Origin: Mailhella sp. | GTDB taxonomy: Bacteria; Desulfobacterota; Desulfovibrionia; Desulfovibrionales; Desulfovibrionaceae | NCBI GenBank assembly: GCA_017940105.1 | Contig: JAGAZG010000236.1 | Coordinates: 1 to 12,097 of the forward strand | Direction: 5' to 3' | Length of the DNA: 12,097 bases | In this document: piece after piece, positions 1 to 5,960 of the stretch | Position numbering within the stretch: the first letter of the stretch is position 1 | Layout of the letters: every line of letters starts with the position of its first letter | The notes under the pieces: generated by a model | Told to the model about the DNA's origin: nothing | The model's input: the letters and a program-made list of their open reading frames with translations, nothing else | Databases searched by the model: none | Translations under genes and position numbers: made by a program

Positions 1-35
1 GCCGCTTCGTTTAATTGTATGATCGTTTCAGACAT
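1..35 (-). CDS. 5' end of an unidentified gene leaving the window
   Basis: Only the first 11 codons are present. An ATG at 35-33 opens a frame reading MSETIIQLNEA that runs off the left edge. A good Shine-Dalgarno (AGAGGG on the minus strand, 44-49) lies 8 nt upstream, which is the main support for a real start. The N-terminus resembles the first strand of some ABC transporter ATPases, but 11 residues cannot carry an assignment. The gene lies downstream of, and on the same strand as, the TetR regulator, with a terminator between them, so it could be that regulator's target (inference). Confidence 0.5.
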   Translation of the reverse strand, partial: MSETIIQLNEA

Positions 36-74
36 GGCACTAACCCTCTATCGGAAAGTTGTTTCGGAAATTCA

Positions 75-104
75 ATCTTACCGAGTGGTGATAGACCATG
101 TCTA
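75..104 (-). promoter_or_regulatory. Possible promoter with overlapping inverted repeat
   Basis: On the minus strand TAGACA (104-99) and TAAGAT (80-75) are separated by 18 nt, a plausible but imperfect sigma-70 promoter for the gene starting at 35. The -35 hexamer overlaps a 5-3-5 inverted repeat, TAGAC-CAT-GTCTA (92-104), placed where a repressor could block polymerase. Short repeats of this size occur by chance, so the call is tentative. Confidence 0.3.
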
Positions 105-214
105 CCTTTTTAAGCTTTTGCGAAACTTATTTTACGTTATCATGAATTAACAACAATTCTGCGGATCTGCAATGCATCTGCCAGCAACACATCCATCCAA
201 TGCGCCACATATGA

Positions 215-245
215 AAAAGCCTGCGGCAAGGCTTTTGCCGCAGGC
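215..245 (-). terminator. Rho-independent terminator of the TetR gene
   Basis: A perfect 11-bp stem (arms 219-229 and 235-245) with a 5-nt loop is followed on the minus strand by five T residues (218-214). It begins 28 nt beyond the stop codon of the TetR gene. An A-rich run precedes the stem on the minus strand. Confidence 0.85.
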
Positions 246-272
246 AAAAAAAACAAGCTTTGACCGGCGCAA

Positions 273-863
273 TTATTTTTTTCCTTCACATACCATGCGT
301 ACAGTATTAATAATGGAATCACGCAGCGCGTCTTTCTTTTCGCTGAGTTTTCCCAGAACAGAAGCTCCTATGGGATTGGCAGCAGACCAGGCCGATGCAA
401 GCGATACAATCAGCGTAAGGATAAACTCCGCCGGATTTGCCCTGGAAATTTCACCCTTATCCTGCATTTCGCGAATGGCTTCGACATGCCGTTCAAATCC
501 GCCGTTTTCTTGCATCGGCGACCGGCCTGGCTCCATAGCGTTCCACATGATGAGACGCATGAGTATAGGATGTTCAGACGCATAATCGAACAGCCTGCCG
601 GCATATTCCGGAAGATGGCTGGCATCAAACGGCACGGCAGTGCAGGTGTTGCCAAGCTCACGCTTCATAACAGCCTGAAAAAGTCCTTCTTTTCCGCCAA
701 AGTAGTCGTAAATCCTTGGCTTTTTCGCGTCTGCATTGTCCGCTATGCGTTCTACTCTTGAACCGGACATGCCATACGCGGCAAACTCCTCAGCAGCGGA
801 ATCCAAAATCCGCTGCATAGTTCTCAAGGATTTTCCCGTGCGCTTTACTGATTTTATTGCCAT
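273..863 (-). CDS. TetR/AcrR-family transcriptional regulator
   Basis: This encodes a 196-residue protein, a typical length for TetR-family repressors, which bind DNA as dimers through an N-terminal helix-turn-helix and sense a ligand with the C-terminal domain. The N-terminal region (about residues 12-60) has the family pattern: a first helix RILDSAAEEFAAYG, then an HTH ending in the hallmark IYDYFGGKEGLF. The C-terminal half is helical and divergent, so the ligand cannot be predicted. The ATG at 861-863 has an AGAAGG ribosome site 7 nt upstream, which supports this start. It is divergent from the tetrapyrrole operon. A strong palindrome (943-960) between them is a candidate operator. It could regulate itself, the leader RNA or operon at 946 onward, or the gene at the left edge. 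Confidence 0.9.
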   Translation of the reverse strand: MAIKSVKRTGKSLRTMQRILDSAAEEFAAYGMSGSRVERIADNADAKKPRIYDYFGGKEGLFQAVMKRELGNTCTAVPFDASHLPEYAGRLFDYASEHPILMRLIMWNAMEPGRSPMQENGGFERHVEAIREMQDKGEISRANPAEFILTLIVSLASAWSAANPIGASVLGKLSEKKDALRDSIINTVRMVCEGKK

Positions 864-910
864 AAGCGACCTTCTTTAGAGTTATTTGCGGATAACATAA
901 TTCTTTGCCC

Positions 911-939
911 TTGACAAATAGTTGTCGGATACATATTTT
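911..939 (+). promoter_or_regulatory. Sigma-70 promoter of the tetrapyrrole operon leader
   Basis: TTGACA (911-916) is a perfect -35 hexamer. After a 17-nt spacer comes TATTTT (934-939), giving a predicted start near 945-947. It points toward the structured leader and the operon beginning at 1161. An inverted repeat GACAA-atag-TTGTC (913-926) overlaps the -35. No comparably good promoter is seen closer to the operon. Confidence 0.7.
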
Positions 940-942
940 TTT

Positions 943-960
943 GTACGTAACATTACGAAC
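943..960. promoter_or_regulatory. 18-bp near-perfect palindrome, candidate TetR operator
   Basis: GTACGTAACATTACGAAC is two 8-bp arms around a CA centre, with 7 of 8 positions pairing. Its size and symmetry are typical of TetR-family operators, and it sits in the divergent region beside the TetR gene. It covers the predicted start site of the 911-939 promoter, where a bound repressor would block initiation. Assignment to this TetR is inference. Confidence 0.5.
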
Positions 961-1086
961 TTTTATAAAGATACGGCGGCTGCCTTCTGCGCATCCCTGC
1001 AAACGCCAAACAAGGCACGACACTCTCCGTCAAAGCCGCTGTTTTCCCGCAGGCCGGGCGTCCTCCCGTCCGGCCTGTTTTTATAT
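946..1086 (+). ncRNA. Candidate structured leader RNA or small RNA
   Basis: Between a strong promoter and an intrinsic terminator lies about 140 nt without a convincing reading frame. An outer 8-bp helix forms between 973-980 and 1035-1042 (one G-U pair). A second 6-bp helix, TGCCTT (981-986) with AAGGCA (1012-1017), follows directly on the 5' side. A short ACG/CGT hairpin (1018-1030) completes a three-way-junction shape. The single G-U in the outer helix would be an A-C mismatch on the other strand, so folding favours + strand RNA. It could be a riboswitch-like attenuator for the tetrapyrrole operon or an independent small RNA. I recognise no known family; in particular I see no cobalamin-riboswitch consensus box. 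Confidence 0.45.
1050..1086 (+). terminator. Intrinsic terminator in the operon leader
   Basis: An 11-bp GC-rich stem (1050-1060 with 1067-1077, one G-U pair) with a TCCTCC loop is followed by TTTTTATAT (1078-1086). No + strand gene ends upstream, so it terminates transcripts from the promoter at 911-939. It lies about 75 nt before the first operon gene, a position expected of an attenuator. Confidence 0.8.
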
Positions 1087-1160
1087 GCCCATATTCTTGC
1101 CACACATGAATAAAAAACGCGGTCATCGCTCTGGACGTTTAGGCATGCAGGAACTATATC

Positions 1161-1871
1161 TTGCACATGAAATATTATCCCCTGTTTCTGGATCTTGCCG
1201 ATGCCCATTGCCTGGTCGTCGGTGCAGGACGCGTGGGACGGCGCAAGCTGGCCACGCTGCTTAAATGCAGTCCGGCATCCGTGCTTGTGCTCGATCCAAG
1301 CCGCGATGCCCTGAATAAGGCAGAATCCTTGCCATGCCCCGAGCATTGCCTGCTGCACTGCGAAGCGAGGAAATTTTCGCCTGAAGACATTTCTGGCAAA
1401 AGTCTCGTCTTTGCATCTACGCCCTCTGCAAGGGTTAACTCTGCCATCGCTTCCGCCTGCCGTGAGCGCGGCGTTCTCTGCAATACAGCTGGTCCGCTTG
1501 AGAGCGGCGGCGGCAATTTTATTGTGCCGGCCCACGTTGAAAAAGATTCCCTGATCCTGGCCCTTTCCACCGGCGGAGGCAGCCCGGCCCTGGCAAAAGC
1601 CTTACGGGAAGAACTTGAAAGCTGGATGGACAGAGGGTATCCTCTGCTCATACGGTTGCTGGATGCCCTGCGTCCACAGATACTGGCCCTCGGGCTTGGA
1701 AGCGATGCCGACGCACACATTTTTCGTTCTGTATGTGCTCTTCCCCTGCGTGCTCAGCTGACCGACGCGCTAGCCCGCAAAGACGCGGCCGCGGCAGATG
1801 AACTGCTTCGCCCCCTGCTGCCTGACGGACTGCTCTTTTCTTCTGAGGAGATCCTGCATGGAATGGACTGA
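1161..1871 (+). CDS. Precorrin-2 dehydrogenase (siroheme synthase N-terminal domain)
   Basis: This corresponds to the CysG N-terminal/Met8/SirC family, which oxidises precorrin-2 to sirohydrochlorin with NAD+ in the cytoplasm. The visible evidence is YYPLFLDL followed by the Rossmann motif GAGRVGRRK (about residues 21-29). After that come CNTAGP (107-112), NFIVPA (119-124) and the family segment STGGGSPALAKALREELE (136-153). There is no methyltransferase domain, so it is the stand-alone form. The position of the catalytic Asp of CysG/Met8 appears to be Gly (about 111). AGGA (1149-1152) is 8 nt before a TTG at 1161, while the homology-preferred ATG at 1167 is 14 nt away, so either start is possible. 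The 3' end overlaps the next gene by 14 nt, which implies translational coupling. In Desulfovibrio siroheme also feeds the alternative heme pathway (established knowledge). Confidence 0.88.
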   Translation: MHMKYYPLFLDLADAHCLVVGAGRVGRRKLATLLKCSPASVLVLDPSRDALNKAESLPCPEHCLLHCEARKFSPEDISGKSLVFASTPSARVNSAIASACRERGVLCNTAGPLESGGGNFIVPAHVEKDSLILALSTGGGSPALAKALREELESWMDRGYPLLIRLLDALRPQILALGLGSDADAHIFRSVCALPLRAQLTDALARKDAAAADELLRPLLPDGLLFSSEEILHGMD

Positions 1872-2661
1872 CCTTTCCGCTTACAGTACGCTTGTTTTCT
1901 ATGCCCTGGCCACTGCCGCCTCCCTTTCAGGCGTTCTCGGGCGCCTGCCCCGCTTAAAAAGTGCGGCTCGCCTGCTCTGTCTTTGCGGTTTTGCACCGCA
2001 CACGCTCTGGCTGGCCGCCATGCTGTTCACGGGCGGTTTCGCACAGGTGTCGCGAGGATTCTATCTCATGCCCTTCGCCTGGCTTCTCACCCTGGGAGGG
2101 CTGTTTATTCCACGGCGTAAAAGCATGGATCTCATTCTGCACATCGTTGTTCCGTGGGCTTTCTTTTTATGCGCCTGCGCCCTTGGCTTTTCCGACGCCA
2201 AGGCCGGTACAGGCATGGCCGGGCCGATTTTCATCATGCATATAGCCTCCATGTTTGTCGGAGTCGGCGTCATGGCCATTGCTGCCGGAGCCGGCATGGT
2301 CTTTCTCTGGCAGGAACGCTCCATAAAGCACAGGCTCATGCGCAGTTTTCGCCTTGACCTGCCTTCTCTGAACACGCTTGACCGCATCAACGCGATTTCT
2401 GTGCTCTTTGGCTTTCCCTGCTATTGCCTTGGCATGCTCTGCGGCTTCTTATGGGCTCATATCAGCTGGCAGAACGGAGCAGACATAAAAGAATGGGTCT
2501 CTCTTGGCATACTGCTCTTGTACGCCTTTCTTTTTCATCAACGGTTCGCCATTGGATGGAGCGGAAGAAAACCCGCCATGCTGGCCATCGCCATTTTTGC
2601 GGCTTCGCTTTTTTCCATGTTCGTGATCAATACAGCCTTTTCCATGCAGCACAACTTCTAG
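1858..2661 (+). CDS. HemX/CcsA-like cytochrome c assembly membrane protein
   Basis: This is a 267-residue integral membrane protein with about eight hydrophobic segments (near residues 11-29, 40-60, 67-84, 92-112, 122-151, 178-200, 211-229 and 238-262). Length, topology and position immediately before hemA fit the HemX-type branch of the cytochrome c assembly family (CcsA/CcmC-like), whose members handle heme in the membrane or influence HemA levels. Candidate heme-related histidines are H48, H95, H128 and H227. I do not see the tryptophan-rich WWD motif of true CcsA, so heme export is uncertain. The ATG at 1858 is chosen because GAGGAG (1845-1850) is 7 nt upstream; it lies inside the end of the preceding gene. 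The stop is TAG. Confidence 0.8.
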   Translation: MEWTDLSAYSTLVFYALATAASLSGVLGRLPRLKSAARLLCLCGFAPHTLWLAAMLFTGGFAQVSRGFYLMPFAWLLTLGGLFIPRRKSMDLILHIVVPWAFFLCACALGFSDAKAGTGMAGPIFIMHIASMFVGVGVMAIAAGAGMVFLWQERSIKHRLMRSFRLDLPSLNTLDRINAISVLFGFPCYCLGMLCGFLWAHISWQNGADIKEWVSLGILLLYAFLFHQRFAIGWSGRKPAMLAIAIFAASLFSMFVINTAFSMQHNF

Positions 2662-2683
2662 TTTGCCCGGGACTCCGGGCCTG

Positions 2684-2741
2684 AATCACCGCACCAGCAA
2701 TGAACAGCACCATACATCTTATCGGACTCAATCACCGCACC
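2684..2741 (+). repeat. Imperfect 18-bp direct repeat across the hemA start
   Basis: GGCCTGAATCACCGCACC, ending at 2695, matches GGACTCAATCACCGCACC, ending at 2741, at 16 of 18 positions; the last 12 bases are identical. The second copy encodes GLNHRT of HemA. The first lies in the 38-nt gap upstream of the hemA start codon and is out of frame with hemA (46-bp offset). Confidence 0.7.
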
Positions 2742-3974
2742 GCCGCAGTAAATGTGCGCGAGAGTTTTGCGCTCTCCGGCTTTTGCTCTCCAGACACATG
2801 GGCCGTCCCTCTTGGAAACGGCATAAGCGAATCGCTCATTCTCTCCACCTGTAACAGGGTTGAAATACTTATTGTAGGCGATGGCGACACCCCCCGCCTT
2901 CGCGCCATGGAATGCTGGGCAAAAGCCCGCGGCAAAACAATGTCGGAGCTTGAACCCTACCTCTACCAGTATCACGGTGCAGAAGCGGTGCGCCACCTGT
3001 TCAGCGTTGCTTCAAGCCTTGATTCTCTTGTCCTGGGCGAGCCCCAAATACTCGGGCAGCTTAAAAGCGCCTACCGCAAAGCCACCGAAAGCCGCACGGC
3101 GGGCACAATCATCAACAGGCTGCTTCACAAGTCCTTCTCTGTTGCAAAGCGCGTGCGCTCAGAAACCGGCGTAGCCTCAAGCGCCGTTTCTGTCAGCTAT
3201 GCCGCCGTAGAACTCGCCAAACGTATCTTTGACGACATGGACAGGCACGACGCCCTCATCATCGGAGCGGGCGAAATGGCAGAACTGGCCGCCATGCACC
3301 TTAAGCAGGCAGGAATACGGCGCATGCTCGTAGCCAACAGGACTTTTGCCAAGGCAGAAGAGCTTGCCTCAAGCCTGGGCGGGATCGCAGTGCCGTTCGA
3401 TGAGCTTTTCGACCGGCTGGTGGACGCCGACATCGTCATCAGTTCCACAGGTTCTCCGGATGCCATTATCAACGCAGGCGACATGCGCGGCGTACTGAAA
3501 AAACGCCGCCACCGCCCCATGTTTCTCATAGACATCGCCATGCCGCGCGACATTGACCCTGCCGTCAACGCACTGGACAACATATACCTGTACGACATTG
3601 ACGATCTCAAGGAGATCGTAGAAGAAAACATCGCCGGGCGGCGAGAAGAAGCCGTCAAGGCAAAAGCCATCGTCGATGAAGAAACGCAGGCTTTCCTGCA
3701 GTGGCTTGATTCCCTGGCCCTGCAGCCGACTATTGTGGCGCTTGGCGACCGCGGACGCCGCATCATGGATGAAGAGCTGTCCAAAACGCTGCACCGCCTT
3801 GGAAATGTAGATGACAGCGTCCGCGAAGCACTTGACGTCATGGCCGAATCTCTGATCCGGCGTTTCAATCATGAACCCATAGCCTTTCTTAAAAACCGCT
3901 TTCACGAAGCCAAAGACCCGGCCTACACCATGCAGGCGGTGGATACCGTTAAAAAAGTGTTCAGGCTTGATTGA
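2700..3974 (+). CDS. hemA: Glutamyl-tRNA reductase
   Basis: This enzyme catalyses NADPH-dependent reduction of glutamyl-tRNA(Glu) to glutamate-1-semialdehyde, the first committed step of C5-pathway tetrapyrrole synthesis. At 424 residues it has full family length. Visible are the N-terminal IHLIGLNHRTA, the catalytic cysteine Cys51 in LSTCNRVE, and the signature VASSLDSLVLGEPQILGQLK. A Rossmann motif IIGAGEMAELAAMHL follows near residue 180, and then a helical C-terminal dimerisation region. Translation must start near the ATG at 2700, because IHLIGLNHRT is the usual beginning of the family. No clear Shine-Dalgarno precedes it, so expression may depend on coupling to the upstream gene (38-nt gap). 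It is the last gene of the operon. Confidence 0.97.
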   Translation: MNSTIHLIGLNHRTAAVNVRESFALSGFCSPDTWAVPLGNGISESLILSTCNRVEILIVGDGDTPRLRAMECWAKARGKTMSELEPYLYQYHGAEAVRHLFSVASSLDSLVLGEPQILGQLKSAYRKATESRTAGTIINRLLHKSFSVAKRVRSETGVASSAVSVSYAAVELAKRIFDDMDRHDALIIGAGEMAELAAMHLKQAGIRRMLVANRTFAKAEELASSLGGIAVPFDELFDRLVDADIVISSTGSPDAIINAGDMRGVLKKRRHRPMFLIDIAMPRDIDPAVNALDNIYLYDIDDLKEIVEENIAGRREEAVKAKAIVDEETQAFLQWLDSLALQPTIVALGDRGRRIMDEELSKTLHRLGNVDDSVREALDVMAESLIRRFNHEPIAFLKNRFHEAKDPAYTMQAVDTVKKVFRLD

Positions 3975-4020
3975 GAACGGCTGCTTTCCTGCACGAAACA
4001 AGTACAAGAAAATAATACGC

Positions 4021-4047
4021 ATGCCGCCATCACAGGATGAGCGGCAT
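4021..4047. terminator. Bidirectional terminator between hemA and the sensor kinase
   Basis: A stem of 7 bp (ATGCCGC with GCGGCAT) is extended by three pairs past a single bulge, with a CACAGG loop on the + strand. The + side is followed by TCTTCATTGTTCT and the - side by a T-rich stretch. It lies between two converging genes and 14 nt beyond the kinase stop codon, so it probably serves both. Confidence 0.65.
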
Positions 4048-4061
4048 TCTTCATTGTTCTG

Positions 4062-5912
4062 CTATGAGACGATCAGTCCCTCAAGCGTTTCAAATAACGC
4101 TTCGGGCTCAACGGGCTTTGACAGATGCGCGTTCAGGCCGGCCTGCATGCTGCGCTGCACGTCTTCATCAAAGGCATTCGCAGTCAATGCTATAATGGGA
4201 ATGCTTCGTGCATCCGGCCTGTCCAGCGATCGGATTTTCTGGGTTGCTTCAAGCCCGTCCATCTCAGGCATCCTCATATCCATTAAAATTGCGTCGTAAT
4301 ATCCTGGTTCATGGCTCTCAAACATTTCAACAGCGATTCTGCCGTTCTCTGCATGATCCACTTCCATTTCGCGCATGGACAGAACCATCATAATGATTTC
4401 GGCATTTATTGCTATGTCTTCAGCAAGAAGCACTCTGCGCCCCTCAAGATCAGCGGCCTTTTTTGACTGCTTGTCATTCTTCTTTTTAAAAGCTGCGCGG
4501 AACTCGTCCATAACGCTGCTGACGAACAGAGGCTTGGCAACAAAGGTATCGACGCCGGCGTTTCTGGCCTCGTCCATGATGTCATCCCAGCTGTATGAAG
4601 TCAGAATGATAATTGGGATTTCGTTGCCTACGGCTGCGCGGATCTGGCGGGTGGTTTCAACGCCGTCGATGTCAGGCATTTTCCAGTCGACAAGAATCAG
4701 GGTGTAAGGAGCCCTGCGGGCATGGCGAAGCTTCACCATCTCCAGGCCTTCTGCCCCCGACAAAGCCTTTTCGCATGCTATGCCTATCTGATTGAGTATG
4801 ACCTGGGCGTGCTCGCAGGCAATGGGGTCGTCGTCGATGACAAGCACGCACATCTCCTGCGGCTGAGGCATGTCTTCGCCTGTCATCTCTGTTTTCCTGT
4901 CGGAATTGAGCAATGTGACCGTTATAGTAAAGGTAGTGCCTGCCCCTTTCTCGCTCTCCACTTCTATGTGGCCATTCATCAGCTCCACTATGCTCTTTGT
5001 GATCGGCATGCCAAGCCCCGTGCTGCCATACTTGCTAGTGGAAGAAGAATCTTCCTGCGAGAACGCGTCGAACAGCTTGGGCAAATACTCTTTGCTCATG
5101 CCTATGCCGGTATCGCTGATGATGAAACGCAGCGTGGTTCTGCCGTCAAACTGCGCCACATTTTCCACAGTAAACGTGACGGAACCGCCCTCGGGAGTAA
5201 ACTTCACCGCATTGCCCAGGATATTGATCATTACCTGGCGCAGCTTAATGTCATCGCCGATGTAGTATTGCGCAATATTCCCCTTGATGCGGCAATCGTA
5301 TGTCAGGCGCTTATCCCGGCACTGACCGCTGATGATGGTATTAACCTGTTCCAGCGTCTTGGCAAACGAAAACTCTTCCTTCTTGATGTTAAGCCGACCG
5401 GATTCGATGCGGCTCATGTCAAGAATGTCGTTGATTATGCCCAGCAGGTGATGGGCAGAAGTGCCGATCTTTTCCAGGTGGTCTCTCGTTGCTTCAGAAA
5501 TGCTTGCGTCGGCAAGGGCAATCTTGTCCAGGCCGATAATGGCATTCATGGGCGTACGGATTTCGTGGCTCATGTTGCTCAGAAATGCAGTCTTTGCCTT
5601 GTTTGCAGATTCCGCCGCAGACAAGGCGTCTTTAAGGGCCTGATTCTGGGCCATGGCTTTGCTTATTTCGGCATCGACATCAACCAAACATGCCCCGACA
5701 GCGTGAATTTGTGAATCCGGTTGATTTTCCTCATGACGCACGCTGGCAAAGCGCACTTCTTCCCATGTTTCTTTGCCATGCCTGCCCACCATGTAGCGAA
5801 AGCTGATGACCTTGTGCTCGCCTAACCGCTTTTTCACGTTTTCCGGACGGATAAAAGCAAGAAAATTCTCCTGGAACTCCTCCTTGACATTGCCCTTTGC
5901 ATAGGCGGTCAC
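4062..5912 (-). CDS. Hybrid histidine kinase, downstream part (HisKA-HATPase-REC-REC)
   Basis: This is the cytoplasmic signalling half of the locus 7148-4062, after the in-frame amber codon. In this 616-residue part, about residues 1-80 are the end of a PAS-like region. The H-box FLSNMSHEIRTPMNAIIG has phospho-acceptor His116. The N-box (LGNAVKF, Asn234), G1 (SDTGIGM, Asp267) and G2 (GSTGLGMPI) follow. REC1 spans about 355-473 (acidic pocket 360-362, phospho-Asp409, Lys460) and REC2 about 492-614 (Asp545, Thr577, Lys599). All key residues are present, so the enzymatic part is not decayed. The frame is open up to 5957. The GTG at 5912 has no visible ribosome site, so independent translation is doubtful. 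Output is unknown because no DNA-binding or cyclase domain is attached. The terminal stop is also TAG. Confidence 0.85.
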   Translation of the reverse strand: MTAYAKGNVKEEFQENFLAFIRPENVKKRLGEHKVISFRYMVGRHGKETWEEVRFASVRHEENQPDSQIHAVGACLVDVDAEISKAMAQNQALKDALSAAESANKAKTAFLSNMSHEIRTPMNAIIGLDKIALADASISEATRDHLEKIGTSAHHLLGIINDILDMSRIESGRLNIKKEEFSFAKTLEQVNTIISGQCRDKRLTYDCRIKGNIAQYYIGDDIKLRQVMINILGNAVKFTPEGGSVTFTVENVAQFDGRTTLRFIISDTGIGMSKEYLPKLFDAFSQEDSSSTSKYGSTGLGMPITKSIVELMNGHIEVESEKGAGTTFTITVTLLNSDRKTEMTGEDMPQPQEMCVLVIDDDPIACEHAQVILNQIGIACEKALSGAEGLEMVKLRHARRAPYTLILVDWKMPDIDGVETTRQIRAAVGNEIPIIILTSYSWDDIMDEARNAGVDTFVAKPLFVSSVMDEFRAAFKKKNDKQSKKAADLEGRRVLLAEDIAINAEIIMMVLSMREMEVDHAENGRIAVEMFESHEPGYYDAILMDMRMPEMDGLEATQKIRSLDRPDARSIPIIALTANAFDEDVQRSMQAGLNAHLSKPVEPEALFETLEGLIVS

Positions 5913-5957
5913 TGCATCCAGAAAGTTAAAGCGATCCCCGACTCTGAGGCCGTTTTC

Positions 5958-5960
5958 CTA
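5958..5960 (-). other. In-frame amber codon splitting the sensor kinase
   Basis: The minus-strand sequence reads GAC-TAG-GAA-AAC-GGC, and the same frame is open from 7148 to 5961 and from 5957 to 4065. The stop lies within a PAS-like region, YYLDLDRDEGVCYQAHDD before it and ENGLRVGDRFNFLDAV after it. No base is gained or lost. It may be a recent nonsense mutation, a sequencing error, a suppressed stop or, less likely, a recoded residue. Confidence 0.9.

Noticed and set aside
946..1086. Leader RNA as a known class such as a cobalamin riboswitch, TPP riboswitch or SRP RNA
   Set aside because: The hallmark conserved sequences I know for those classes are not visible.
963..1535. 190-codon minus-strand frame, and the + strand frames at 905-1264 and 922-1113
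   Set aside because: They overlap the promoter, the structured RNA, the terminator or the dehydrogenase gene, and show no family resemblance or ribosome site.
3197..3868. 223-codon minus-strand open frame opposite hemA
   Set aside because: It is a low-complexity Ser/Arg/Met-rich translation, antisense to conserved glutamyl-tRNA reductase.
4722..5714. 330-codon + strand open frame opposite the sensor kinase
   Set aside because: It is antisense to a region encoding clear HisKA and HATPase motifs; its translation shows no domain and there is no ribosome site.
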